DNA of 64,000 nt from Cunninghamia lanceolata (GCA_027924645.1 BSBN01000254.1:17802501-17866500); one strand, 5' to 3'; positions 35,126 through 49,600 are shown, numbered from the stretch's first letter. Program-made: numbers and translations. The notes: generated by a model from the sequence alone, not told the origin.

Positions 35126-36290
35126 AAACAGATAGAGGGATAGATGGAGAGATAGAGTTCGAGGGAAAATATAGAAAGTGGGGCAAATAGATATATAAAG
35201 AGACGGAGGGGGAGGTAGAGAGACATAGAGATAGTGAGAGAGAAATATAAAGATATAGAGGGAGAGGGAGAGAATGAGAGAGAGATAGACAGAGTGAGAG
35301 AGATAGAGGGGGGAGAGATATAGAATTACAGACTTGACTTCTTATTTTCCTTGGATTCCTTGTCAAGTCTCTTGCATAAGAATATGTCCTATTTCTAAGG
35401 AGAGGCTTGATGATACTTTTGAATAGTTACAACTACCCATAGACAACTACAAGATGATAGGAGCTTGTTGATTACTGAAAATTGATTATCTGAAAAATTA
35501 TAGAATCCTCCAAAACCTAGAATTTGCATTATAACTCCTAAAGATCTGAAACCATTCTCAAACATATTGAAAGTATATACATGATATATCACTTAAAGTA
35601 TAAAAAGTAAATGTTCATATACTAAAATATTTATTTTATGTATACACTCTAGAGTGATTGAAGTTGGAGTGCATCATAACGCGCTCGCGTTATTTTTTTA
35701 CTACTTTAGGAAATCCCAACCCTAAGGCTTGGATTTCCCTTGGGTGCCCAACCCAAAGGGTTGGAGGTACCTTTTGGATGCCTTTAACGTGTTTTCAACA
35801 AAAGAAAATTCAACTAAATCCTTTGCATGCTCTCCTTCAAGTTTACACATTTTTTAATGTTAGTACGAAAAATGCCAAGACGACTTCAAGTTTTTTATTA
35901 GCTTTCTAACCATGTGTTTTTTAAAAATCTGATTCATTAAGGTTTTCATCTTGAATTTCTTTTGCTAATGTGTTATTTTTTCCAGAAAACCTATGTCTAG
36001 TATTTCTAGTGTCACCTTTTACACATTTATCAAAATTTGAAACAAATTACATTTTTAGATTCTAGACTCAATTATATACACATGAAAAAAATTGATTTTT
36101 GATTAGTTTTCAAAAAAAATATGGAGGAGCACACTCAATTTTTCATTTTTCAAGATGTCTCCACTTTGAAAATTCATAAAAAATCATATATTCATTTCAA
36201 AATTAACAAAAAAATAAGCATAAATCACATGATGTTAGCTAATTTTTCACCAAAGTGATTTGTCAAATACTTTTAAAAAGTCGACATTTC

Positions 36291-36359
36291 AGGGGGAGCA
36301 CCCCATACACTATGTTATATTTATCTAACAAAAACATGAGCACTTTATGTGCTCCCCCT
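36291..36359. repeat. Subterminal hairpin of the non-autonomous element
   Basis: AGGGGGAGCAC at 36291-36301 pairs perfectly with GTGCTCCCCCT at 36349-36359. This is the counterpart of the 4391-4459 hairpin, with changed stem sequence. Confidence 0.7.
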
Positions 36360-36566
36360 ATTTGAACCTCTTAATTTTCATTCTTTTAGAAAAAAATAGT
36401 AGTTCAGAAACTAGATTTGAAGCACTACAAATCTTGTTCTTATCACATCTAATTTTCAGTATGGCTATCTTCAATTTCTCATCCAAGATCAGTTTTTAAT
36501 GATTTCACATAAAAAAAATGTCACTTTTGACCCTCTTTTGGTCCCCCATTTCCATGCACATACCCG

Positions 36567-37834
36567 GCAACATTTTTGGAAGTATATAGAGTTTTTAATG
36601 TTTGATTCCGATAATATAGTGATTAACTAGAGTTCTTCATTTATGGCCCCAAAAAAGTAGAATTATATAGATAGGACATTTTGGACAATATAGGCTTCAT
36701 AACTCAACATCATGTGATTTTTAATTTGTTTGAAGTAGGTCATCATTGCCTATATCTATCCATGGTGTTGTGTCCTCATTGGGTTGGCTATCCATGACTC
36801 AATAGTCACATTATGAAGTAAGATGCCTATGTAAATGGTAGAGTTGTCATTTTAAGGGCATAATAATCAATTTGATAGCTTGTTCCTTAATTATCATTTT
36901 TCAATGAACGATTGATTAGTGCCAGAAGTGACATGGATGCATGCATAAACTACATAGGCATTCTTGAATGTGATATGGTCTTTCAAATTTCTCAACAATA
37001 CTCTCAAACAAAGTGTATACAACTGTACCCACAACATATTCAGAGTATATTCTCTTTGTCAAGGTTGAAACCAAAATGGCAAAAATCACATGAATGACCC
37101 AAGTGGAATAAAGAAATATAAGCCACTCTTGAGAACTCTTCAAAATTTTACCAACAGTAGTAAAACAAACAATGGAGAAACCTTCTAATGCTAGCATTAC
37201 CTTATTTTAGGTGTAGGTTCACCAAATATTACACAATTTAGATAGATTGAATACTGCAATAGGAGACATTGTTGATAAATTAATCTTACACATGGATTTC
37301 AATCAACATTGGATGTCATGATGACTTGGAGAACCATTCAACAATTTTCAACCATGGGGTCAATGAGGACGTAATCTAAGATCATGTGCTAGAACTCTTA
37401 ATAGACAATCTTAAACCTTTGAGTTCCCTTGTAGGGCAAATTTTTAGTATTTAGTGGGGTTACATGCTTCCCTTTCCCATGGTTTTCCGTGGTCTCTTAG
37501 ACAGGTCTTGACTCCCTTTCGTGGGTAACAACTATAAACACAAGAAATCAAGTCCTTTTCTATCTTTTGTGATAGATTTTCTTCCCCTTGTATCTAATCT
37601 TAGCTTTTTCAATTAGAGAGAGGTGGATACTTTTATGTAGCGATTGATTTTTGTTTCCTTTTTTTTAAAATTATTTTTTCTTTCTACATCTCAACTCAAG
37701 CAGTGAGGCAATCAGTAGAATAACTTTTACATTCGTGCCAGGTAACAATATAAGCAGTATATACATGTGCAACAATTAAGACAATTTTACCCGAGTGATC
37801 GTGGGGAGGTCTAATTATCCTACACTTATGCTAT
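36567..37834. other. Intergenic, nothing recognised
   Basis: Moderately AT-rich DNA with short random-looking ORFs on both strands. I see no domain, RNA gene or repeat with clear edges. Confidence 0.5.
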
Positions 37835-38053
37835 AACATCCAAGGGAGTTAGATTTTTGCCCTGAGGGATCTGGTGTTGTTTAGATCCCTTGTTTTGATT
37901 TGCAGCTTGGCAATTGTTTCTCTGTTATTTCTGTACTATTTTTGTGTTGCTTCTGGCCTGGTTTTGGCCTGTATTGCTCTGCCCTAGGGACCTTTGTGTG
38001 TAAAGGGTTCAGCCCCTGATCAGCTGCTTATCTTAATCAAAAACATTCAAGGG
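37835..38053 (+). mobile_element. Very short 5'-truncated LINE 3' end
   Basis: The body 37847-38041 begins inside the last codons of ORF1 (GSGVV, then TAG, then IPC, as at 28030) and continues with the same 3' UTR to TTAATCAAAA. It is flanked by near-identical 12-bp duplications AACATCCAAGGG (37835-37846) and AACATTCAAGGG (38042-38053). Confidence 0.75.
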
Positions 38054-40602
38054 TTGAGGGTTGTCTTGTTTTTCCATTAACCATTACAAAATGGAATTTT
38101 CCATCTCTCTTCATAGATTATCATTTCACATTCATTTTAGAGCACTTTTTAGTTGCAATAATTAACTCTCTCCAATTAATATATCTTCAGGAATTGCTTA
38201 AACATTGCCCGTGTATAACTTTAACCCATCATTACCCCTCATGGGAGGGAGATCTGTTTTAAGGCTAAGCTTTTTGAAAAGTTGAGGATCAAGTTCTTTC
38301 ATTCTCTTTTTCTCATCCTGATGATGGTTCATAGAGTGTGATCCGAAACGTCGATACTAAAAAAAACTACACACATTTAAACCAGAAGTTTTTTATTTAT
38401 ATAATGGACCGTGGAAATATCATGTCCTCAATCACTTAAATGTTAACCATCTTGTATAATTTGAAGGAATTGCTTTAAATGTTTCGTATTTCTAAAATCT
38501 TAAGGAACCGCTTAAATGTTTCCAATTTGTATAATTATGTAGGTAATTGCTGGAACTTTTAAATATTAAAAGTATGTCTCTTGTTTAGCCTAACTCTCCA
38601 TAGATTTAACAGATATCTTTGAGATAACACTACTACAATACAAATTTGACAAACAACTCTAATTTAAAAACTTATTTTATGGACAAATGAGCCTTCGTCA
38701 AATTTTAGCTGGATAAACATTATCGGCAACCAAACAAAATTGTCTACAAAACATTCAGAAAAACCCAAGATCAAATGCATGATTAAGTGTCATAGTAGGT
38801 TCCTGCACAGTAAACACAACAGCTTCTTTAGGCGATGTAGTGAACACACTCTCAAATCAACAAATATTGTTTTATCAATTGCTATTACCCACCACCACAT
38901 AGCTAGGTACCAACTTTGATTTTACTCAATTTCCCAATTTATATCAGTGTTTTAGGTAATGAATGACCACTTAAAGTTTAAAGTGCTCGCCAATATTTAG
39001 ATTGAAATAACAAAAAAAAAAATGCACTGAGTCCAATAAAACGGCTTTCTTTGCCTTGTGACTTATTATCTGCCTGCGACAGTTGATTTTGCAAATAAAT
39101 AAATTTAGAACTCATTAAGCCTACATGAGATTTCAATGGAAATTTGGTCACATACAACGAAAAGTTGATTTATAATGTAGGCAAATAATTAAGTTCCTCT
39201 AACCACTTTTTTCTGATATGTTAAGCAATGAATAGATTAAACAGAAACATGTCACACAATGTGTAACATTAACAAAATAAATGCCTCTGGCAAAGATAAG
39301 CTAGATGTTAAAATGTAATCTCTCCTTGAAAATTATTAGGATAACAAAACCAGCTTAAATAAAGAAACAAAGAACAGGATAAAACCCTTCTCAAACAGAA
39401 ACTTTGAGCTACAAATTTAGACATCTCTTATATAATATAGGTTACACAAATTGTGATTCATGTGGTGTACAAGAATGCAGAACAGATATATTAGTTTGAA
39501 GCGATTGCTCAACACACATCTCCATTAGAAAATTGATGCAGATGCACAAATATGCTTTAGATTATATCGTGTGCACAATAACACAAAAAATCACAGCATG
39601 CAAAAGTTTGCAAGAATTTGCAACACTGTTTCTTTGGTCAGCTTCCGTAACATGAATAACAGACCCTTAATTTTTAACTGTCATGTCACTCAACTCATAA
39701 TACTGGATTACGAGGTATCTAAGAAAGGTTAGACAATGTCAAAAACGATGACTGGGAGTTCAACTCATCTTTCCATGCTATTATTGATAGAGAAGAAAAC
39801 AACAATGAATCTTTACTACAAATACTCTCAGAACAAATGTTCATCCTACTAGGGCTATCGGTCAGATGCCTGCAAAGCAATCTGAATCTGACAATATAAA
39901 GATGAATGAATGTTTGGGCTTGTCTAATAAGCCGCACACATAATGAATGGCTATAATTCAAATTAATTTGTTAGTTAACAAATATTATGAAGAAAACATG
40001 AAGATTAAATACAAGCAAACAACAAATCACTGGCTAAATATCCTCAAGCCTCTGCAAGCACAGGGCCATGTGAAAATGCTGCTCCGTCTAACTTTGATCA
40101 TACCAATACCCTATATGAACATTTGAATGTACACACATGCCTTGGATGGGCCTGAATGCAGGGCTTGCCATCACAAATGAATACCTACGTTCAAGCTAAA
40201 ATGACACTCTTGATTCGTCTGGGTCTGCCTCAAACACACAAGGGAAAATACGTAACCCCACAGATAACTACATAAATCAAAGACAATTGTATACAAAGCA
40301 GGCTCAAATACATACAAAATATCAAGTACTGCCTTGAACTGAACAAATAATTGTTATACCTGTCATATGCATAGGCTTTCAATCCCATCTCGCTTTATAT
40401 ACCAATTCCATCTCAATACTGGAATAGAGATATGTCAAGGCTTTAAGACTCAAATTTATTATACCTGGTGGATTGCCTAGTTGCAATCCTCGTACAAAAA
40501 TCACTAACCTTTCAATGTCCCTTTCAATGTTAATGCAGCTCCAAGATATCTGGCCTATCTTTTCAGGCCTTGTGGACAAAACTCCATGTCCCCTCCATCA
40601 TT
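38054..40602. other. Downstream region and probable 3' UTR of the AGD14-like gene
   Basis: The proximal part (about 39700-40602) is likely transcribed as 3' UTR on the minus strand because it follows the stop codon. I could not choose a poly(A) site. Donor-like CAG|GTATAA words near 40460 hint at UTR splicing, without proof. The distal part is AT-rich with no gene seen. Confidence 0.4.
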
Positions 40603-43600
40603 CTAACCAAATGGGTTACCACTACCAACTGATGAAAGCGAACTTTTAGAAGACAGCTGAGGACCTCCAAAATTGCTAAAAAGTTCATCACTGGGAAATG
40701 AACCAGAAGAAAAGCTGTTACTAGGGGGCATGGCTCCATATTGCCTATAAAAACAAAAAAATAAAAAAAAAATTAAACCTCATTTGATTCAATAAGAAAC
40801 ATATTCTTGATCAAAATCTAAATTATAGAGATTTAGCAAATCACACATTCATAAAATCATATCTCATCAGGTCCTAAGCAAAAAGCTAAAAACTCACGCT
40901 TGCTTTGGAACCTGCTGGCCAATGAAATATCCTGCAAAAGCAACAGTGCCAAAAACTTAATTGAGAACATCCGTCCAAGACTCCGAAGTCTTTATGTTAA
41001 CTATTTTTTAACAACACAGTTGAAAATGGGAAAAGAAAGCAGGTGACAGATTGCAGCAGGTGTTCAGAAAAGAAAATTTTCAAGATGATAGAAAAAAATC
41101 CTAAAAACATGTTACAATACTATAATAGCAGTTGGCTACCACATCGTTACTGTGAACAACTCACAGTATACTATTTTCATCACTTCCAAAAGCTACCCGA
41201 TTTGCTTATGTCAATAGTTCAACCACAAATTATGCCCGACACCTGCACTGGATATTTGACCAGGATTTCCCACTTGCTCTTAAAGTTACTAGTGGCCAGC
41301 AATTCAATCCATCAAATAAAGTTCTTGTTCCTCACCTTCTGAGTTTCACTCACCCAAGACTACTGTCAATTGTCTGGGTAAATATTTATCTTCCACACTA
41401 CAGCCCATGAAATATGATTTTTAAGTATAGTGCAATTCTATAAAACTTAGTACTCAATAATGTTGTTCATATATTCAACCTCCCCAGTATTCTTTTGAAG
41501 ACTTAAGTATAAACTAAGCAGCAATAATACAATCCATCACATCAAAGTTCCTGAAGACCACCTCCACCTTCTCTTCAAGTCCAATTCCTCACCTTCTAAA
41601 TTTCACTCGACAAAAACAATGGTCAACTTCCATGGTAAATATTGTGATCATAAAATTTGTGACCATTTAAAACAAAAAAAGGTTTTAATAATTTATAATA
41701 ATCTAAATGACTAAAAACCTACTAACTGAAGACATATACGACTAAGGAAAAGAGGGACTAAGACACAGAAAAGGAATAACCATGTGCCTCATCATCTTAA
41801 GGAGAAACTTAAGCATTATATAAATAATAACCAGACATAACAATCATTCCAATTTCCAATGGTCGTCTTTTCAACACCACAGCCCATTTGAACTATGATT
41901 TTTACTATTTAGGCAAACTGCATGATAATTAGCCTTGTGAGCTTGGGGAGAAACTTAATGTGGTATTAACCAAAAATTAAACAATCATTCCAAAGGATGT
42001 GACACCACAAGCCAAGAGTAATTAATTTATGGTAATAGGACAGAACTAACCGACACTCACGATGAATGCCCGATCAAACATGTCTCTTTACATTGTACGT
42101 TTATCTTTTTCATATACACCAAATTCACAATCTGTTAGATTATCCTGTGCATAACCAACAAATATTTTTCATACTAGCATTCATTGCTGTTGACACCCTG
42201 TCAATCCCAAAATCAACATTTCCTCCCTATACACATTGGAGAACTAATGCTTTATAGTGTGAGGAACTGATAAAGATTATAAGTAGTCAAACGTCAATTA
42301 AAAATTTATAATAGTCATGGCAGTTTTTCTTAAATTCGATATTTATTAGCAGACAAAATCAGTTCAGGTAAGTAGAGTCATTAGAAACTTGTTCATTTTT
42401 TAATGTGGTTATTATTGAATCATGGACATTATTTTTCATTGAACAGAAAACATGCCTACATTTCATCACACTTGCAAGATTTGTACCCAGCCCTGTGGTT
42501 CTCTACTAGAAGTTTCACCTTACGCTTTGCAGTTTCTATGTTTTATATCTATTATGCCATTGCTCTCTAGTGTCACATTAATATTTGATAAATAGAAATT
42601 TTCAATGCAGTAATTTCCTAATTTGTTATGGGCCTGGAGTAATGTCTTAGAGAAAAAAAAAAGTCACGTATGAAAGAAAAAACGACAAAAAAATAGGGAT
42701 AAAATTCCCACTGAATAAACAGCAAAAAAGTAAATGAAAATTTGTAAAATTATTAAAATACAATCCAGAGCAGCACTATTTTCAGTTAGAAAAATGGTTC
42801 AGGAAAACAAGACAAATATAAATCCATTTCACGGTAGTTCAAGAAAATTCTCAAAATCAAAAGTAATTAAATATTTTCAAGGTTACACAGGGATGTGTCT
42901 CCCCCTCTGAAACCCCCACTCCCCTTCCGATTGCTGTCCCGTCTCCAAGAATTCCCAAGAATGTTCCCGGGATGCCCTCCACAAAGGCAGGACGTCACCA
43001 GTACAGTCAGGGATGTCCAGGCATTCCCAGATGTCATTTTTTTTCAATATTTAAAAAACACTTCATTTTTTTTTAAAGGATCAAATTAAAAGGGCGTGGG
43101 GACCCACACCCCTTATGCAACCCTACACACCTTAAAACACAAATCCATTCCCTAAAATTGTTTTTGTGATCATCATTTAAGTTTTTTGGCAGCTTGAAGA
43201 AAAGGAGAGAAAAAACAGTAAACTAAAAGAGGAGATTAGGAGAGGAAGGAACAAAAGAGGAAGAAGATTTGCAGCCACTTAGTTTGTTTACCGTTTTTCT
43301 TTTTGTCAAGTAACTTTAGGAGAGTGTTTTGCTTTTTTGCTCTGTTTGCTCCGTGTTCTCACACATTTCTTTGCAAGTAAAAATGAGCAGTAGTGATGAA
43401 TATGAGGGGAAGCGAATATCAACCTAAACCAAAATGAAGTTAAACATAAAACAAAATGAAGTTCAAGGGAGTGGTGGGGGTTCTTGTTCTTCTGAAAACA
43501 CAAACGTTGTTGCACCAAACCGTTTTGCATGCCCTTCAACAACTCTCAAAGATTATTCAAAAGGTCCTTTCAATCCCAAAAACCCTTATGCAATATCACC

Positions 43601-46600
43601 ATTTTGGGCAATAATCAGTCCAAAAATGCAGGGGGCAGCAGTCATTGTTTGTCATGTTTGCAATAATGGTTTTTATGGGAGTTATAGTAAGGTTAGGCAC
43701 CATTTATTAGGTGAAAGTAGACATGGGTTAGGGATTGTGCAGATAAAGCTTTGGAAGAGGGTTGAAATGGAAAAATTGTTTGGGGAGAGTTCAGCAAAAT
43801 ATAGAGGTACACCCATGTCATCTATTCTAGAGTATTCCAATGTATTATTTGTTGCTAGTAGGAAAAGGGTTCTCATCTATGTTACACCAAGTTTCCGGGA
43901 TCGAGAGGCAGGGGACTAGGGGGCATGTTTCTGCAAAGGATATTTGGGAAGCCATTTTTTTGGGGACAACAAAGGAGGGCTATTAAAAAAAAGGGAAATT
44001 TTCAAATACTCATATGATAACATTGATAAGGCATTCCTCATATACATTATAGAACCTTAATACATAACATTAGAGTTGAATTAAGATTTCACATGAGAAT
44101 TGACAAACAAAATAAAAAAATTCAATTGCTTTCATTGTGAATGTGCAAAGGCTATATACAACAAAATGCCCAAAGGCTGCAAGTTTCAACTACAAAATTT
44201 AAAAAACATAGAAAATTTAAAAAACAATGCACTATTTGTAACAATATAAAAAAATTCACAAAATTATTTTGTTATGTTATGTAAAATATAGTGTGTAGAT
44301 GACATTATAAAAATGATAATTATAAAAATTGTATGACTTTTAGAAAATATATTTTACTTTAACCTAAGAGGGTTTATGTAAAAAAAAAAACAGCTGGCCC
44401 TAAAATAGTAAGTCATTCCAACGTGAAGCATTGCCTACTATTTTAGGGGCAGCCCTGTGGGTTTTTACCAAGACCCTTATTAGGGTATAAATTAAAAGAA
44501 AAACCTTCATTGTATTTTAGATTTTAAAAGTCTCATTTCACTGCTGCTGCCATTTCATTTCTTTCATTCTGTGCATTTGCGGTTTGTCCATCCTCATTTT
44601 CTCCCACCTGTCCTGATCCAACCAGCCTTGGAACTAGAGTGTCCATGAGAAGAAATGGAAGAGCTTGACTGGCCCCTACCTATATAGTTGGTCCAGTTGC
44701 CATTGTTTGGGTCTTCATATTCAGTTCCTGGGCATTTTCCCATCATTGCTATTGAGGTCCTCAGTTGAGTAATCGTCCGAGTTCAGGGAGTATTGCAAGT
44801 ATTCCAAGAACAGTTAAGGGGGTGCATTTAAACAACTAAATTCTTGGTTTGGGCAAGGATGCACTCGAGTTTTCTGATTTTGACGCTGGATTTCTGTGAT
44901 TTTGACACAGATTCCCTATGGATTTGCCCTGGTACGGCACCAATGGACCCACTAGGGACCCAAGGTGCCCAGGCAAACCCCAGGTTGTCCTGGACTTGTA
45001 CCCAAACCAGGATCATATTTTTGCAATACGGGAGGCAATATCAAAGAACCCAGCAACTTAGCCATAGATTGCATAGTCCCCTTTTAAGTTTTTTATTTAT
45101 CACCAGAGATTGCATAGTCATTCTCTAGCTGCTAAATCGAAAACAAAGTTAAAAATCTCAACTCATGATAAAAGAACATTCAGGGACTGATACCTCACAG
45201 AGTTCCAGACATCAAAAACTGTCACTAAGACTTAGATTCAGCTACATACAACCCAATCCAATAATCAAATCCATAAGATTTTGATTTGATTTTCCCGAAC
45301 TCAAGCTTTTAGCCTGGGCCCTGGGCTACAAACTCTACAAAAGAACTAAACCCAAAAGAAACGGCCTAAATTTTCAAAAAATACTTCATTGCTTCAGCAA
45401 ACATGCACTGCTTTTGTTGGATACTGTTTCAACCAAAAAACAGGCCAAAAGCAACTAAGGCCTTATATTTAATTCCAATCTTTCAATAATTATATAAGTT
45501 ACAGATCAGCCCATAATGTTTCATTTAGGATTTAAAATTTTACCTTTAAATAGCATGACAAACTTAAGTATGTATGGTTTCATAATAGGTGAAATGCAAC
45601 TAAAAGTTCACCATCAACAAGGAGATTATTTACCTGGAGCAGCAACCGGATAAGGAACTGGCGGTTGTGAAGGTGAAGTCCACTGGCCATTAAGAGGTCC
45701 TAAAGCAGGACTAGGTCCTGCTAATGGAGGACCACTAAAATTTGGCAAAGCTGCTTGCATTGATCCCATGCTTGGAAACTGTACAATAATTTCAACCACC
45801 AAACTAATTTAAACCCAGAAGCATGACTAATCTCAGTATTACAGACAAATATAATAGATACAATTGTTTCAACTTTCAATAGTGACTGAGAAAGCATGAA
45901 ATCCAAACAAAAGACTTTAGACATATTCACCTCGAGCAGGGCATAAGACCCTCTTAACAAAGTCAATAAATGAGACAATGAAATTATTTTCATACTATAC
46001 CATGTTTGTGTTAGACCACTGTGTAAATTTCAAACAAACATCAATTCTCGTAATTGTCCAAAAATAACGAGATGGTCCTTAATACCTTATTACTGACATG
46101 GTCCTTAATAACAAGATGGTCCTTCTAGAATCTTCAATTTTAATACATTGAAATTGGAAAAACTATGCATCTGCACGAGCTGAAATGGTTACACCCAAGT
46201 AGCCATTTTTGAAAAGGGAGGCATCGAGGGAAAAAAGGGTAAGAGTACAACTATAATACAAAATAATAAAAAGACATTTATGATTGTGTATGTAATACGT
46301 AGGCATGCATGTTTATAGACTAATATCTAAAATTCTTAGTCTATCCACCCAGTCATCCATGTACACCTACATAAATTAGTGTAACAAACCTGAAACAATT
46401 ACACATATATGCATCAATCGTATACAGGCACGCATGCCATAGGTGGAAATTCCCAGAATAGTGTATTCCCTGGATGTTTCCCTGGTCAGAACCCCTTGAA
46501 AACATAAAAGGAAACTAAAACAGAAATTTAAAAAAAAAAAAAAAACATGAGAGCTACACCAAAAATACCTATCTAAACAAATCCCCCATGCTATTAAAGC

Positions 46601-49600
46601 AAAGCTGCAAAATGAGACCCAATAGAACTCATTTTCCAAGCAGCAAACAGCATTCTATGAGACATTTTGGAGGCCATATTTTGTCTTTAGACAAGTTTTG
46701 CAAGTTAGATTGTTGCCAGTGAACTGCATGTTAGATTGTTCTGCAACTTTTGTGTCCACCATTTGTAGGCAAGATGAATAAATTTTAATTTTGATCTGGA
46801 GTTTTAACTCTTGAATTAGTGTTCAATAATGGTTTCTTCTCATATTAAATGCCAAAGAATTTCTCTGTGTGCACCACGCGAACAGAATGTCATTGCCAGA
46901 GCTGTAGGGATTCTTTTTTTTTTGTTTAGTAACACTATTGTCATTGGTTCCAAAAAAAATACCTAATCTCATTTAAGATTACGGCATTGCTTTTATCATA
47001 GGGAAAGAAGGCATATGAAATAAAAAAAGAACATGCACTATGTGATCCCCAGTGATAGAGTAGTTATTCCAGAGTTTTGAGGCATATTTTCAGTGCCGCT
47101 AACTAATGGAAGAAAGGCCTGCCCCTTGACACGAGATGATTTCATTATTGATGAGTTACAATGGATTAAGGTTGACTAATGACCAACCAACGAAAAGCCT
47201 TTATCCATAAGAGCAATAGAACTCTGCCCTGAACATGTTTATCAACTGAGAGGTTGGGATTCAGAAAACAATCTAGAATGAATATTCTAAGCAAATAAAG
47301 ACAACTCAGAAAATATCAACCCCATATTCAGCACACAGAACAGCCATAGTTATCAGATTAGCCACTTCCAAGTATGGTGACAAACTATGTTGCCAGGTTT
47401 GTCCGTCCTGGCCGCCGGACCCTCCCCGAATGGGTTCCCTCAGGTCCACCCTAGGCATGCCCTAGATGACCCAGGTACGCCCTTAGTACATCTCAGTTGT
47501 AAGCAGTGTTTCCTGGGTCGTCTGGGCCATGCCCTCAGCAAACTCAAACATACTCAAGCAAACCCACAGCAAAAGCGTTTGGTTTTAAAAAAATATTTTA
47601 AAAAAAAAACCCCAATAACATGAAAAGAAAACCTAAGAAGTAACCTACAAACACAAAACACAAACACTCCTACCTGTTACTCCAAATTTCCAGAACTCAT
47701 TGTTTGTCATTGCTTAGGGTTGCTAGTTTTTTTAGTGTTGAAGGTTTGCAAAGGTATGTTTGATATGTACTACAGGGATCAAATAACTTGCATAAAGGAG
47801 ATTTATGATTGCAGGTATGTTTTTTAAAAATTATTTCCAAGCTTCTTATGTTTTTTCAAACGTTTTATAGCCGTACTCTGTGTGTGCATGTGCACATGTG
47901 GTTAAGAGTGTGTGCGCGTGTGGGTGTGGGTGTGGGCATGTGTATGCAGGCATGCTTGTGTGCATGCATGGGCGTGTAGTGACAGCACGTGTGGGAGTGT
48001 GTGTTTGTGTGTGTGTGTATCTATATATAATATACCCATAATTTTATTGCCATTAACTTTGAGCTTTATTAATTTGGGGAAATTTAAATCATCATGATCT
48101 ATTTATTCAAGTGAATAAGATATCTTCGCAATAAAATTCTTCTATTCTTTTTAATCACATTTGACTTCTCTAATTTTCCATAACTTCTTATGTGCCTTAT
48201 TATTCAATGATTTTGCTCAGCAATTCCACATTGTCATGTCCCCTTCTCAAGGGTAAGCTTTTCGAAGACCCTTAGCCTATCTTTTTAATTTCTCGTAGGC
48301 TAAAGGGGTGGAATCAAGGAAATATTTTAATAATTAAACTTTAGTTGTTCGAAAAAGTAACTTTAAGTTATATTTAAAAAAGAACAACTTCAGTTTACTA
48401 TTAAAAAAGGGTTGTTTTTAACAGTTGAGTTTATAAAGTGTTGCTAAGAGTGGAGTGACACTTAGTGGCGGGAACATAAGAAAAGTAATTAAAAATTCGT
48501 TATTTTGCTCTGAGTAAGAACTTGAGTTCTTTTTAATTACTTGAGGACAAAAACCCTTTAGCAATTCTAATTTCGAGGACAAAAACCCTCCTAGCTGGTT
48601 AGAGTGATTTTACCCAAAAATCAACATTGTGTTGACAACGAGTTTTTGAAGTTTCCAATTTTTCTTGTTCATGTTGCAATGGAAGTTTTTTATGTTTTTT
48701 GACTTGACTCTAATGGATTGTGAGTCTGAATATCTGATGCCAATGTTTTTTGTGGTTAGAAAAGTGCTGAGGAAGAAATTCTAGAGAAGGCCGTACTTAT
48801 TCCCAGTCCAGGCCGTACCTTGCAACAGCAAACAAATAAAAAATTAAATTTCTGATGTTGGTAGCGGTACCTTTTTAAAAGTTGTGCCTTGGATGACTTA
48901 TGCTGGTCGCTTATTTTCTTCCTACCCGTACCCATATTTTGACCAACTGTACTTTATTAGAGGCGTGGGAATGAAAGAGGAGAATCACTGCCTCGTATTT
49001 TGTCTTATGTCAGATTTGGTGGGGCCGCCACTCTCTAGCAGTTGGACGATTCACTTTTTGGTGTTTATTTTGGTTTTGGTTAATCCTTGAGGGGTCAGTA
49101 CACCTAAGTTTGAGTCTGCAGCAGTTTAAGGGCCTTTAACTGTCCATTTTATAGTGTTGGGAGTCTGAACAAGCCTATTACTGTTTTAAGAACAGACTGA
49201 TATGAGTGAACAGCACTCTAAATGTGTGGGATTTGCCTTTCAGGTTCAGCTGGGTACTTCCAAATTGATAGTTCAGTTCTGATTTTTCCACTGTATCAGC
49301 AGAATAGAGTGATTTCAGAATTATACTTGTACTCTTCATTGACTTTCAGAGTATATTTCACTGGCCTTGCTTACCCAGCCAATGTAAGCATGATTACTTG
49401 CAATATTTATGAGTTTCTGGAGTAATCTGTATTATTGCAGCAGTCTGATTTTCTGATCAGAACATTATAACAGTGAGTTGCAGCCAGTTATCTTGTTATT
49501 TAGTCTTTGTAATGCATTTTACATACATTTTGTAATCCCGAATGGAAGTACCGCCGGATGTTTTGCATTTTATACTTCATATGATTGTAAAATCGAACAG

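Larger units (their letters stand above)
33665..35585. repeat. Long foldback arms enclosing captured PPR sequence
   Basis: About 33665-33915 is the inverted copy of about 35335-35585, with blocks such as GAGAATGGTTTTAGATCT against AGATCTGAAACCATTCTC, and CAAGCCTCTCCTTAGAAATA against its inverse near 35395-35415. A CT tract (33973-34031) on the left is mirrored by a GA-rich tract (about 35120-35330) on the right, so the arms originally extended to the PPR block. An additional small palindrome occupies about 33575-33685. Confidence 0.8.
33414..36566. mobile_element. Non-autonomous relative of the 18.6-kb DNA transposon
   Basis: The left end (GGTAAGGCGTGTGCAG, then ATGGGGGACCAAAAAG) and the right end (TTTTGGTCCCCCATTTCC, then CATGCACATACCC) are inverted repeats matching those of the element at 4182-22829. 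The right 0.85 kb (about 35700-36566) is homologous, inverted, to 4190-5000, including the hairpin and a CCAAGCCT/AAGGCTTGG block. Palindromic GC motifs sit at 33471-33520 and 35674-35692. There is no transposase. I could not find a matching 4-bp duplication, so the ends may be slightly off or altered. Confidence 0.75.

Noticed and set aside
35040..35366. Ser/Leu-rich minus-strand ORF of 108 codons
   Set aside because: Translation of the GA-rich tract of the right foldback arm.
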